Source of the DNA: Permianibacter aggregans
GTDB lineage: Bacteria > Pseudomonadota > Gammaproteobacteria > Enterobacterales > Permianibacteraceae
Assembly: GCF_009756665.1 (NCBI RefSeq)
Contig: NZ_CP037953.1
Span: 4,030,001 to 4,094,000 of the forward strand
Direction: 5' to 3'
DNA length: 64,000 bases
Within the stretch, counting starts at the first letter, position 1; every line of letters starts with the position of its first letter. Position numbers and translations under genes: made by a program. Under the pieces are notes generated by a model, which ran no database searches, was not told the DNA's origin, and saw only the letters and a program-made list of their open reading frames with translations. Shown one piece after another: positions 17,756-26,212 of this stretch.

Positions 17756-18481
17756 ATGTTGACGCCTTCACTGTGGCAGGACTTCATCGCCGTTTACGAC
17801 GACGTGCTGCCGGCCGAGTTCTGCCAGCGCTTGATGCGTGAATTTGATCGCAGTCCGCACCGGGTGCCAGGTCGTACCGGTCATGGTGTTGATGCCAGCA
17901 AAAAAGTCTCGGAAGACATATCGCTTAATTATCACGCTGATTGGAGCGATACGCTGACTGAGCTATTGCAACTCAGTTATCCACCGTTAGAGCAATACCT
18001 GTCGCGTTTGAAGTTTCCGATTATCGGTGCCGTGTCGCCAACGGTGAACGATCCGCAAACCGGCAAGCCCGCGACGCTGAGTTTGGAAAACTTCGATCGG
18101 CTGGCGACGCCGATGCTGCCCGATTTGATTGGCTACCTGTATCGCTACGGGTTGATGAATCTGCAGAAATACCAGGCAGGCAAGGGCGGTTACTTTCACT
18201 GGCATTCGGAAGTGTATCCGCAGGATGAAAAATGCGAACCGCTGCATCGCGTGCTGTTGTTCATGTTTTATCTGAATGACGTCGCTGAAGGCGGGGAAAC
18301 GGAGTTCTATTACCAGAACTTGAAAATTGCCCCAAAGGCGGGTCGCATGGTGATTGCACCGGCGGGTTTCACGCACACCCATCGCGGCAACATGCCGGTG
18401 TCGAACGATAAATACATTGCCACCAGCTGGGTGATGTTTCATCGCGCCGAACAGCTGTATCAGCGCCCGCAAAATTCATAA
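17756..18481 (+). CDS. 2-oxoglutarate/Fe(II)-dependent oxygenase (prolyl 4-hydroxylase-like)
   Basis: 241 residues with a double-stranded beta-helix core. GGYFHWHSEVYP supplies the first iron ligands (H-x-E type pair), RVLLFMFYLNDVAEGGETEFY is the conserved strand-loop of the prolyl-hydroxylase superfamily, and GFTHTHRGNMP gives the distal His and the Arg-like 2-oxoglutarate contact. The N-terminus WQDFIAVYDDVLPAEFCQ is normal, so the start cannot be far downstream, and no in-frame start exists between it and the stop at 17711. The ATG directly abuts a terminator and has no ribosome site. Substrate unknown. Confidence 0.82.
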   Translation: MLTPSLWQDFIAVYDDVLPAEFCQRLMREFDRSPHRVPGRTGHGVDASKKVSEDISLNYHADWSDTLTELLQLSYPPLEQYLSRLKFPIIGAVSPTVNDPQTGKPATLSLENFDRLATPMLPDLIGYLYRYGLMNLQKYQAGKGGYFHWHSEVYPQDEKCEPLHRVLLFMFYLNDVAEGGETEFYYQNLKIAPKAGRMVIAPAGFTHTHRGNMPVSNDKYIATSWVMFHRAEQLYQRPQNS

Positions 18482-18581
18482 CGGCCTGATTCACGCATTC
18501 GTTACAATAGCGGCCAATTTTTCGAGAAATTCGGCCGCAACGAATTTCCACTTTGAAACTTCCTACTGAGATTTACCCGAT

Positions 18582-19604
18582 ATGTCGACGACTTACGATG
18601 TAGCTGTGTTGGGCGCCACCGGCGCGGTTGGCTCCACGGTGCTGGAAATTCTGGAACAACGCGAGTTTCCAGTCGGCAAACTGTATGCGCTGGCCAGCAA
18701 GAAATCGGCTGGCGAGACGCTGGTGTTTCGCGGTAAACCGGTGATGATCGAAGACGCTGATGAGTTCGATTGGTCGAAAGTGAAAATCGCGTTTTTCGCT
18801 GCCGGTGGTTCGGTATCGGAGGTGATGGCGCCACGTGCCACCGCCGCCGGTGTCGTTGTTATCGACAAGACCTCGCAGTTCCGTTACGAGCCGGATATTC
18901 CGTTGATCGTGCCAGAGGTCAATGGCCATCAGATCGGAGAGTACCGTCAGCGCAATATCATTGCCTGCCCGAATTGCTCAACGATTCAACTGGTTGTGGC
19001 GCTAAAACCCCTTTACGACGCTGTCGGGATCAACCGCATCAATATCGCGACCTATCAGGCGGTATCCGGTACGGGCAAGGCCGCTATTGATGAGTTGGCT
19101 GGGCAAACTGCCAACTTGCTGAATGGCCGTGGTGCTGATCCGAAAGTCTATCCGAAGCAAATTGCTTTCAACGTGATTCCGCAAATCGACAGCTTCCAGG
19201 AAAACGGCTACACCAAAGAAGAAATGAAGCTGGTCTGGGAAACCCAGAAAATCCTTGGCGATGACTCGATTCTGGTCAACCCGACCGCGGTACGGGTGCC
19301 GGTGTTCTACGGCCATTCCGAGGCCGTGCATATCGAAACCCGTCAGAAAATCAGCGTGGAGGAAGCGACCAAGCTGCTGAAAAAAGCGCCGGGTATCAAG
19401 GTCATCGACCAGCGCAAAGCCGGCGGTTACGCCACGCCGGTCAGTGATGCGGCCGGCGAGGACGAGGTCTTTGTTTCCCGCATCCGCGAGGATATTTCCC
19501 ACCCGAATGGCCTCAATTTGTGGATTGTGTCAGATAACGTGCGAAAAGGTGCGGCCCTGAACTCAGTTCAAATCGCAGAACGGTTGGTCACCGAGCATTT
19601 CTAG
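18582..19604 (+). CDS. asd: Aspartate-semialdehyde dehydrogenase
   Basis: 340 residues; reduces aspartyl phosphate to the semialdehyde shared by lysine, threonine and methionine synthesis. NADP site VAVLGATGAVGSTVLEIL, catalytic cysteine in IIACPNCSTIQ, substrate loop YQAVSGTGKAAIDEL, and GHSEAVHIET with the catalytic His region. It supplies DapA (3.6 kb). TACAAT at 18503-18508 is a possible -10. Order asd-fimV-truA is the Pseudomonas arrangement. Confidence 0.97.
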   Translation: MSTTYDVAVLGATGAVGSTVLEILEQREFPVGKLYALASKKSAGETLVFRGKPVMIEDADEFDWSKVKIAFFAAGGSVSEVMAPRATAAGVVVIDKTSQFRYEPDIPLIVPEVNGHQIGEYRQRNIIACPNCSTIQLVVALKPLYDAVGINRINIATYQAVSGTGKAAIDELAGQTANLLNGRGADPKVYPKQIAFNVIPQIDSFQENGYTKEEMKLVWETQKILGDDSILVNPTAVRVPVFYGHSEAVHIETRQKISVEEATKLLKKAPGIKVIDQRKAGGYATPVSDAAGEDEVFVSRIREDISHPNGLNLWIVSDNVRKGAALNSVQIAERLVTEHF

Positions 19605-19830
19605 GCTATAGTTCCACCTTGAGTTAAAGAACAATCTCAAGAGTTGGCGGTATCTGTACCCGCTGATTAGGGTTTTAGACCTGAAACCCGGATTGATGGT
19701 TGGCCGGAAACGCCTCCGTTGCGCACGGAGGTCGAAGCCCGTTCGCTGTATCCCGCAGCGGTTGGCTATCGGCAGTTTCTGCCGGCTCAGTTGTCGTCCG
19801 TCATCGGTCGGAACAGTGAAGGGAATAACT
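19605..19830 (+). other. asd-fimV intergenic leader
   Basis: 226 bp without a gene. It contains a GC-rich hairpin, CCTCCG (19713-19718) with CGGAGG (19726-19731), not followed by a T-tract. Probably the fimV leader; no convincing promoter pair was found. Confidence 0.4.
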
Positions 19831-22104
19831 ATGCTTCGAAATCTCGCTGTTGTGTTCGGCACTACCTTGCTGGCGTCGTCGATAGCGCACGCCCTCGGTA
19901 TGGGCGATATCAAGATGAAATCCGCGTTAAATCAACCACTTGACGCGGAGATCGAATTAGTTGCTTTAAGAGGTACCTCGGTCGAGGAGATCCGGGCGTC
20001 GCTGGCCAAGGACGAAGAATTCCAGAAAGCCGGTATCGAACGGGTCTATGCCCTGAATGGCCTGCAGATGTCGCTGGAAGGCCGTGGCGCGGATGCCGTG
20101 ATCAAGCTACGCACCGCCGACCCGGTACGCGAACCTTTCCTGAATTTTGTCGTTGAAGTGAACTGGCCAAATGGCCGTTTGCTGCGCGAATACACCGTTT
20201 TACTCGATCCGCCGACATTCGCCCAAGAGGCGCCAACGCCGGTTGTGCGTCCGAGCCAGCCGGTCAGTGGTAGCGGTACCGTTGCCACCCTGCCGAGCGA
20301 GCGCCCGGTTGCCCGCCAACCGAGTGGCAATTTGAGCGGCAACACTTACGGCCCGGTCGGTAGCACTGATACCCTTTGGAGTATCGCGACCCGCGCTCGC
20401 CCCAATGACAGCGTCACCATTCAGCAGACGCTGGCCGCCATTTTCAAAGCCAATCCGCAAGCGTTCGCCAACAATGATCCGAACATGCTGCTGAAAGGCG
20501 AAACCCTGACCATTCCCAGTGCCGAAGAAATTGCCTCAACGCCGCGTCGCGGTTCGCTGGCCGAATTGGTTGGCAGCACTCCAGTTGTGCAGACCGGCCG
20601 TCGCACTGGCGGTGGTTCCACCAGTGAAGGGGGCGGACGATTGGTGCTTGGCGCCGCACCGGATACTGCCAGTGGCAGTGCCCGCGGCGGTGCCGATCGC
20701 GAAGCCATGCAGGTGTTGAATCAGGAAAACGAGGCGCTGCGCGAGCGCCTCGCTTCGCAACAGTCGAAAATCGACCGTCTGGAAAAGTTGGTGCAGCTGA
20801 AAGATCAGCAATTGGCAACCGTTGGCGCACCAACGACTACGCCGGAAACCTTGCCACCGGAAACCGATGTGACGACGGTGCCGATCGTGACATTGCCGAC
20901 CGAAACGCCGGCCGAGCAAGCGGAAACCACACCGGAATCTTTGACGCAAACGACACCAACACAAGCTGAACAGGCGCAAGTTGCTGAGCCAGAAAAGAAG
21001 AAGCCCGAAAAGAAAAAGCCGGTAAAAACACCGAAGAAAGAAGAAGAACCTTCGTTCTTCGATGATCTGATGTCCGGCGATGGTTTGCTGTACCTGGCCG
21101 GTGGCGGTGGTTTGCTGTTGCTGATCATCGGTTTCATGGTCTGGCAGCGTCGTCGCGTTGCTCAGGAAAACTTCCACGAATCATTGTTGCCGGAAGAATC
21201 TTACGAACAGTTTGATTCACCGAGCCAGATGGACACCGCGTTCGATCTGCCAGAAGTCGGCGAAGAACTGCTGCCACAGGAAGAGAAAGCCGAGACTTCG
21301 GCACCGTCCGATCTGGTCGCTGACCCGCTCGGTGAAGCGGACATTTATATCGCCTATGGCAAATACGAACAGGCCGAGCAATTGTTGCTGCGCGCGCTGC
21401 AGGAAGATCCGGATCGCACCGAATTGCGTGTCAAGCTGCTTGAGGCGTATGCCGAAATGCACGATGCTGACAAGTTCCGCGAACAGGTCGCCGAGATGCA
21501 GGACGCCATCGATCTCGATCCATCGCTGGCGCAACAGGTCGAACGCTTGCAGAACAAAGCTTGGCCTGACGATGCCATGAGCGAAAGCTATCGCCCGGCG
21601 CCAGAAGCACCGAGTGCGGACGATATTTTCGGTTCGATGGACGTTGGCCGCGACAGTGACAAGACGGTCGAGATTCCGCGCCAAAGCGCTCCGAAGGCGT
21701 CGGCAGAACCAGCATCGGATTTTGCTAGTGAAGAGTTCAATCTGGATCTCGATGCCGATCTCGGTGGCGGGCCGGAAACCACGGTCAGCAAGGCCGGAAA
21801 AGCCAGCGAAGAAGAATTCAGTTTCGATCTGAGCGACAGCGAATTCAGCATCGATGAAGAACCGGAAAGCAAGCGTTCTTCAGCCGATGAAGAACTGAAG
21901 CTCGATGATTTCGATGATGAGTTCTCTGAGCCGGACGATCTTGGCATGAATGAGATTGATGAAATCGCAACCAAGCTCGATCTGGCCCGCGCTTACATCG
22001 AAATGCACGAGACTGATGGCGCCAAGGAAATTCTTCAGGAAGTCGTGAAGGACGGTAATGACGCTCAGCGCAAAGAAGCCGAATCCTTGCTGGCGAAAAT
22101 CTGA
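19831..22104 (+). CDS. fimV: FimV/HubP-like pole-organising peptidoglycan-binding protein
   Basis: 757 residues. Start ATG 19831 has AAGGGAA upstream. Order: signal peptide (1-~24, ending SSIAHAL); FimV N-terminal domain (GMGDIKMKSALNQPLDAEIEL); a LysM peptidoglycan-binding segment around 172-230 (STDTLWSIATRARPNDSVT); a short coiled coil around 290-330 (EALRERLASQQSKIDRLEKL); a Thr/Pro/Glu-rich and Lys-rich stretch; one membrane helix around 420-440 (LLYLAGGGGLLLLIIGFMVW); a TPR-like cytoplasmic part (ADIYIAYGKYEQAEQLLLRA); long acidic linkers; and the C-terminal FimV domain (KLDLARAYIEMHETDGAKE). FimV/HubP organise type IV pili, twitching and polar proteins. An intrinsic terminator follows. 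Confidence 0.94.
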   Translation: MLRNLAVVFGTTLLASSIAHALGMGDIKMKSALNQPLDAEIELVALRGTSVEEIRASLAKDEEFQKAGIERVYALNGLQMSLEGRGADAVIKLRTADPVREPFLNFVVEVNWPNGRLLREYTVLLDPPTFAQEAPTPVVRPSQPVSGSGTVATLPSERPVARQPSGNLSGNTYGPVGSTDTLWSIATRARPNDSVTIQQTLAAIFKANPQAFANNDPNMLLKGETLTIPSAEEIASTPRRGSLAELVGSTPVVQTGRRTGGGSTSEGGGRLVLGAAPDTASGSARGGADREAMQVLNQENEALRERLASQQSKIDRLEKLVQLKDQQLATVGAPTTTPETLPPETDVTTVPIVTLPTETPAEQAETTPESLTQTTPTQAEQAQVAEPEKKKPEKKKPVKTPKKEEEPSFFDDLMSGDGLLYLAGGGGLLLLIIGFMVWQRRRVAQENFHESLLPEESYEQFDSPSQMDTAFDLPEVGEELLPQEEKAETSAPSDLVADPLGEADIYIAYGKYEQAEQLLLRALQEDPDRTELRVKLLEAYAEMHDADKFREQVAEMQDAIDLDPSLAQQVERLQNKAWPDDAMSESYRPAPEAPSADDIFGSMDVGRDSDKTVEIPRQSAPKASAEPASDFASEEFNLDLDADLGGGPETTVSKAGKASEEEFSFDLSDSEFSIDEEPESKRSSADEELKLDDFDDEFSEPDDLGMNEIDEIATKLDLARAYIEMHETDGAKEILQEVVKDGNDAQRKEAESLLAKI

Positions 22105-22130
22105 AGCTGAGTTGAACATAGCACGGCCAA

Positions 22131-22166
22131 AATCACCGCTCGGGAAAACCGGCGGTGATTTTTGTT
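22131..22166 (+). terminator. Intrinsic terminator after fimV
   Basis: 9-bp perfect stem AATCACCGC/GCGGTGATT with a 12-nt loop, followed by TTTGTTTC. Confidence 0.88.
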
Positions 22167-22189
22167 TCATGGGGCTGTTGGCGAATTTT

Positions 22190-22636
22190 ATGAGAATGGC
22201 TGTTAGCGTGTTAGGTCTGTTTTTATCTTTAAGCAGTTTGGCATGCAGCTTAAGTCCGCATACGCCGGTAACATCCCAACGCGCTTTCACAGAGCAAATT
22301 GTCTCCGCTGAATTAATTTTTCTGGGTGAGTTTGTGAGTAGTGGCGATGATGGCAATTCCAGTCAAGAAAAGCGCCTCGTTAAGGTTTTGGAGGTTTGGA
22401 AAGGTCCAGTACCCAGATACATGTTTTTTCTAAGCGAAAGTAGCTGTGATTGGGCTTTTGCTGCTGACGACCGACGGAGTTCTGCTGGAGTCGTGTTTTT
22501 TGGAAGAAAGGTTGGAGAATCGTCTTTTGCTTCTTCACGTTCTTCCGGCACCTTCTTTGTGATTGATGAGGCAGGGCGGCTCAAAGAGTTAGGTTCTTCG
22601 ACAGTCAAATATGAATCAAGTGAACGTCAGTTCTAG
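22190..22636 (+). CDS. Putative NTR/TIMP-like lipoprotein
   Basis: About 148 residues; ATG 22190 or 22196 fits a signal peptide MRMAVSVLGLFLSLSSLAC ending in a lipobox-like LSSLAC. The mature part starts with the cysteine and reads ...FTEQIVSAELIFLGEF..., then KVLEVWKGP and SESSCDWAF. A Cys at the mature N-terminus, a 'sAdlvFlGxV' strand, 'VxxVWKG' and a later SSC are the pattern of bacterial netrin/TIMP-like (OB-fold) proteins; this is my inference by eye. Base composition is lower in GC than the flanking fimV and truA, which are normally adjacent, so this is probably a later insertion. Function unknown. Confidence 0.6.
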   Translation: MRMAVSVLGLFLSLSSLACSLSPHTPVTSQRAFTEQIVSAELIFLGEFVSSGDDGNSSQEKRLVKVLEVWKGPVPRYMFFLSESSCDWAFAADDRRSSAGVVFFGRKVGESSFASSRSSGTFFVIDEAGRLKELGSSTVKYESSERQF

Positions 22637-22670
22637 CAATTGCTCCGAATGTCGGTTTAGATGATTACTC

Positions 22671-23471
22671 ATGCCACGTTACGCCGCCATCATTGAATAC
22701 CACGGTGCTCGCTATGCTGGCTGGCAGCGTCAATCGCATACATTGGCGGTGCAGTCGGTCGTCGAACAGGTATTCAGCAAGATTGCTGACGCACCGATTG
22801 AAACGTTTTGCGCCGGCCGCACTGACGCGGGTGTTCATGCTACTCATCAAATTGTCCATTTCGACAGTCCGGTCACGCGTCCAGATCGCGCTTGGCTACT
22901 GGGTGGCAATAGCCAGTTGCCGGCAGATATCGCGGTGCGCTGGGCCGGTCGCGTCAGTGAAGAATTTCACGCCCGTTTTTCGGCGAGAGCGCGTACCTAT
23001 CGCTATGTGATTCGCAACAGTCCTGGCCGCTCTGCAATAGCCGCTGCTGGTGTGACATGCATCGCCGATCCGCTTGACCTGGCGCTGATGCAACAGGCGG
23101 CGCAATACTTTCTCGGCGAGCAGGATTTTTCCTCGGTGCGTGCGGCCGGCTGCGGTTCGCTGACGGCGTGGCGCAACATCCACCACCTGCAATTACATCG
23201 CTGCGGCGATTACATCGTCCTTGAAATCACCGCCAATGCGTTCTTGCACCACATGGTTCGCAATATCGTTGCCGTGCTTTGCGCGGTTGGTCGCGGTGAG
23301 CAGACGGTGCAGTGGGTGGGGGAATTGCTTCATGCCCGCGACAGGCAACTGGCGCCGGGTACCGCCGCGCCGGATGGTCTGCATCTGGTCGCTGTGAAAT
23401 ACCCCGCGCGTTTTCAAATACCGGTGCTATCACCGGGTCCGTTGTGGTTGCCGGATCGGTTGTCGCAATGA
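22671..23471 (+). CDS. truA: tRNA pseudouridine(38-40) synthase
   Basis: 266 residues. Catalytic aspartate in CAGRTDAGVHATHQ, N-terminus YAAIIEYHGARYAGWQRQ, RTYRYVIRN, and FLHHMVRNIVAVLCAVGRG near the C-terminus are diagnostic. Modifies U38-U40 in the tRNA anticodon stem. The last bases overlap the start of the DUF454 gene (ATGA). Confidence 0.97.
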   Translation: MPRYAAIIEYHGARYAGWQRQSHTLAVQSVVEQVFSKIADAPIETFCAGRTDAGVHATHQIVHFDSPVTRPDRAWLLGGNSQLPADIAVRWAGRVSEEFHARFSARARTYRYVIRNSPGRSAIAAAGVTCIADPLDLALMQQAAQYFLGEQDFSSVRAAGCGSLTAWRNIHHLQLHRCGDYIVLEITANAFLHHMVRNIVAVLCAVGRGEQTVQWVGELLHARDRQLAPGTAAPDGLHLVAVKYPARFQIPVLSPGPLWLPDRLSQ

Positions 23472-23830
23472 AACAAATCAAACGGGTTTTGTTACTTGCT
23501 GCCGGCGGCTTGGCATTAGGGCTCGCCGTGCTAGGCATTGTGCTGCCGATTTTGCCGACTACGCCCTGGGTGCTAGTAGCGGCCTATTGTTTTGCCAAGG
23601 CCGAGCCGCGCTGGGAGCGGCGGATGTTGGAACATAAAACCTTTGGTCCGCTGATCATCGCCTGGCGTGATCGTCAAGCTATTCCGATGGTCGGGAAAAT
23701 CGCTGCGCTGCTGATGCTGACCATCAGCTCGGTCATTGGCTGGCTGCGTCTGGAATGGCATTACGCCTGGATTCCCACCCTGGTGGCGCTGATCGTCGGG
23801 CCATGGATCTGGACCCGTCCGAGCCGCTGA
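23468..23830 (+). CDS. DUF454/YbaN family inner-membrane protein
   Basis: 120 residues, starting at the ATG that overlaps the truA stop. Family signature: GIVLPILPTTPWVLVAAYCFAK, then RMLEHKTFGPLIIAWRDRQAI. Three or four membrane helices. Function unknown. Confidence 0.88.
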   Translation: MKQIKRVLLLAAGGLALGLAVLGIVLPILPTTPWVLVAAYCFAKAEPRWERRMLEHKTFGPLIIAWRDRQAIPMVGKIAALLMLTISSVIGWLRLEWHYAWIPTLVALIVGPWIWTRPSR

Positions 23831-23896
23831 GCAGCTTGCATTTCAAATAATTTCCGTATTAATTTCAGGGTTTCTCCAATTCACAGCGCTGAACCA

Positions 23897-24682
23897 ATGG
23901 ACAACCCACCCAAATCATCATCGGAAACCTCCACACCCTTCAGGCTGGATAGCATTCAGGTGCGCTCCGTGCCGGCGCTCTCGGCACTACAGTGGTTGCA
24001 AAAGGGCGCTGATGATCTGCGCCGTTGTCCGTTACCGAGCCTGAGCTATGGCCTGATATTTTTCCTGATGGGGCAGGCGCTGTTGCAGGTGTTTCGGCAT
24101 GCGACCGAATACAGCACGACACTGGCCGTGATTTTTCTGTTACTCGGCCCGTTTCTGGCGACGGGTTTGTACAACATCAGCCGGCAGCTGCAGCAAGACA
24201 AAAAGGTGTCGTTTCGCAAGACGACGATGTCCTGGCAGTACAACCTACCGGCCATTGCGGTTTATGTGCTGGTGCTGGCCGTTATTGTGTTGATTTTCAT
24301 GCGCGCTTCACTGATTACCTTCGCGCTGTTTTATTCCGGTGGTATGCCGACCGTTGGTCGATTCGTCGAGCAGTTGTTGCAGTTTCAGCAAATGGAATTC
24401 CTGATCGCGTACACCTTGGTCACACTGTTTTTCTCGACGATTATTTTTCTGATCAGTGTGGTCAGCATTCCACTGATGATGGATAAGCGTACCGATGCCA
24501 TCATTGCCTGCATCACCAGCCTGCGTGTCGTCGCGGCCAATCCGGCAGCCATGCTGATATGGGCTATACTGATTCTGTTGCTCATTGGCCTGAGCATGGC
24601 GAGTCAATACTGGTTGCTGATGGTTGTCGGCCCGGTGCTGGGACATGCCACCTGGCATGCCTATCGGGCCACCGTCGCGTAG
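23897..24682 (+). CDS. DUF2189 family membrane protein
   Basis: 261 residues; six predicted membrane helices after a ~50-residue cytoplasmic head. Family features: ALQWLQKGADDLRRCPLPSL, LLGPFLATGLYNISRQL, and the SIPLMMDKRTDAIIACITSL stretch. Related proteins are annotated as cytochrome c oxidase subunit I-like by similarity only; no haem ligands are evident here. Function unknown. Confidence 0.82.
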   Translation: MDNPPKSSSETSTPFRLDSIQVRSVPALSALQWLQKGADDLRRCPLPSLSYGLIFFLMGQALLQVFRHATEYSTTLAVIFLLLGPFLATGLYNISRQLQQDKKVSFRKTTMSWQYNLPAIAVYVLVLAVIVLIFMRASLITFALFYSGGMPTVGRFVEQLLQFQQMEFLIAYTLVTLFFSTIIFLISVVSIPLMMDKRTDAIIACITSLRVVAANPAAMLIWAILILLLIGLSMASQYWLLMVVGPVLGHATWHAYRATVA

Positions 24683-24751
24683 CGGTTGTTGTTTTCAACA
24701 GCTTGAACAAGAAAGCGAAGAACTATTTTTTTCGTCCTCGCTTTCATCCTC

Positions 24752-24781
24752 TTGCAGCCTCTATTGGTTCATTCATACTAT
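24752..24781 (+). promoter_or_regulatory. Candidate promoter of the ornithine decarboxylase gene
   Basis: TTGCAG (24752-24757) and TACTAT (24776-24781) with an 18-nt spacer; four matches each to the sigma-70 hexamers. About 80 bp upstream of the start codon. Confidence 0.4.
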
Positions 24782-24858
24782 CGCGGCGTTTTCTCGCACC
24801 GCTGTCTTGACGCGTTCGCGATCAGCATCAATCCATTCGATTCAACGAGGTTTCCGGC

Positions 24859-26031
24859 ATGTCGTTAGCAGAACACCTGGGTCAGCGCCGTTTTACGGCG
24901 TTCAGCAAAGCCACCAAAGACATCGAAACGCCTTGCGTCGTCATCGATTTGGCGATTGTGCGCAGCCAGTTTCGCCTGCTGGCCGAGGCATTCCCGGGCG
25001 CCGGCATTTTCTATGCGGTCAAAGCCAATCCTTCAGTACCGATTCTGGAAACGCTGGTGGAAATGGGTTCGCAATGGGACATCGCTTCGCGCTTTGAACT
25101 CGACAAAGTGATCAAGCACGGCGCCAAAGTCAAAGACATCAGTTTTGGCAACACGATCAAAAAGCCACGCGACATCAAATATTTCTATGATAAGGGCGTG
25201 CGTCTGTACGCCACCGATTGCGAATCCGATTTGAAAGCGATTGCCGAGAATGCGCCAGGTTCCGACGTTTATGTGCGAGTGCTGACGGTAGAAAGTCCCG
25301 GTTCGGCGTGGCCGCTATCACGCAAATTTGGTTGCGATGTCAACATGTGCAAAACATTGGTGCGTCAGGCTCGTGATCTGGGCTTGAATCCACGAGGCGT
25401 GTCTTTCCACGTTGGTTCCCAGCAAAGCGATTTGCAGTCCTGGGCACAGGCACTGGATTCGGTCAAATCGATTTTTGATGATGCCAGTGATGCTGGTATT
25501 GAACTCGATCTGGTTAACCTTGGCGGCGGTTTTCCCGGCCGTTACCTGCACGAAGCGCCGCAATTGAAAGAATACGCTGACGCCATTTACGGCGCACTGA
25601 AAGCGCGTTTTGGTGAGCGCAAGCTGAAAATCATTCTTGAGCCTGGCCGCTACATGGTCGGCGATGCCGGCGTCCTGGTCAGCGAAGTGGTTATGGTGTC
25701 GCGCAAATCCGAAGACACGCCACGCTGGGTCTATCTCGATATCGGTAAATTCGGCGGTTTGGTCGAGTCCTGGGGCGAGTCGATCAAGTATCCGATTTAC
25801 ACCACCAAAGATGAAGACAAGAATCGTGAAGGCGTGATCCTGGCTGGCCCTACCTGCGACAGCGCCGATATCCTCTACGAGAAATTCCGTTATCAACTGC
25901 CATTGAGTCTGAAAACCGGGGACTTGGCCTATCTGGTTGGCACTGGTGCTTACACCACGACTTACAGCGCCATCGAGTTCAACGGCTTTCCGCCGTTGGC
26001 CGCGAAGTTTTATGACAGTGAAAAGCAGTAG
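24859..26031 (+). CDS. speC: Fold-III (eukaryotic-type) ornithine/lysine decarboxylase
   Basis: 390 residues. PLP lysine is Lys55 in FYAVKANPS; VSFHVGSQQSD, LVNLGGGFPGRY, ILEPGRYMVG and the catalytic Cys333 in AGPTCDSAD define the ornithine decarboxylase branch rather than LysA or arginine decarboxylase. It decarboxylates ornithine (putrescine) or, in bispecific members, lysine (cadaverine) as well. This is the short alanine-racemase-fold enzyme, unlike the large fold-I SpeC of E. coli; Pseudomonas speC is of this type. Transcribed alone, with a GC-rich palindrome and REP-like repeats after it. Confidence 0.92.
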   Translation: MSLAEHLGQRRFTAFSKATKDIETPCVVIDLAIVRSQFRLLAEAFPGAGIFYAVKANPSVPILETLVEMGSQWDIASRFELDKVIKHGAKVKDISFGNTIKKPRDIKYFYDKGVRLYATDCESDLKAIAENAPGSDVYVRVLTVESPGSAWPLSRKFGCDVNMCKTLVRQARDLGLNPRGVSFHVGSQQSDLQSWAQALDSVKSIFDDASDAGIELDLVNLGGGFPGRYLHEAPQLKEYADAIYGALKARFGERKLKIILEPGRYMVGDAGVLVSEVVMVSRKSEDTPRWVYLDIGKFGGLVESWGESIKYPIYTTKDEDKNREGVILAGPTCDSADILYEKFRYQLPLSLKTGDLAYLVGTGAYTTTYSAIEFNGFPPLAAKFYDSEKQ

Positions 26032-26040
26032 TTAAAGAAA

Positions 26041-26058
26041 CGCCCGGCATGCCGGGCG
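26041..26058. terminator. GC-rich palindrome after speC (terminator-like)
   Basis: CGCCCGGCATGCCGGGCG is a perfect 18-bp palindrome 10 bp after the stop. No T-tract follows, so termination is only a possibility. Confidence 0.45.
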
Positions 26059-26086
26059 ATGTCAGCTTCAGTCAGTGAAGCGACTC

Positions 26087-26161
26087 TGTCATTCCCGCGC
26101 AGGCGGGAATCCAGTTGTCTATCTGCAAACTTTCTGGACTCCCGCCTGCGCGGGAGTGACA
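26087..26161. repeat. Inverted pair of REP-like elements
   Basis: The 28-bp unit at 26087-26114 (TGTCATTCCCGC...) recurs inverted at 26134-26161. Each unit has its own 8-bp hairpin, e.g. ATTCCCGC-GCAG-GCGGGAAT. They sit between convergent speC and the S46 peptidase gene. A third unit occurs at 40869-40895. Such repeats are mobilised by REP-associated transposases; one is present at 60.7 kb. Confidence 0.85.
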
Positions 26162-26212
26162 AAGATAATCTCAGCCGTTCTGTAGCTTTCGAGACTCCGG
26201 GAGTTTTCGCCC

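Noticed and set aside
20045-21974. Long antisense open frames within fimV
   Set aside because: They are mirror frames of a GC-biased gene with Ser/Arg-rich translations; fimV itself is unmistakable.
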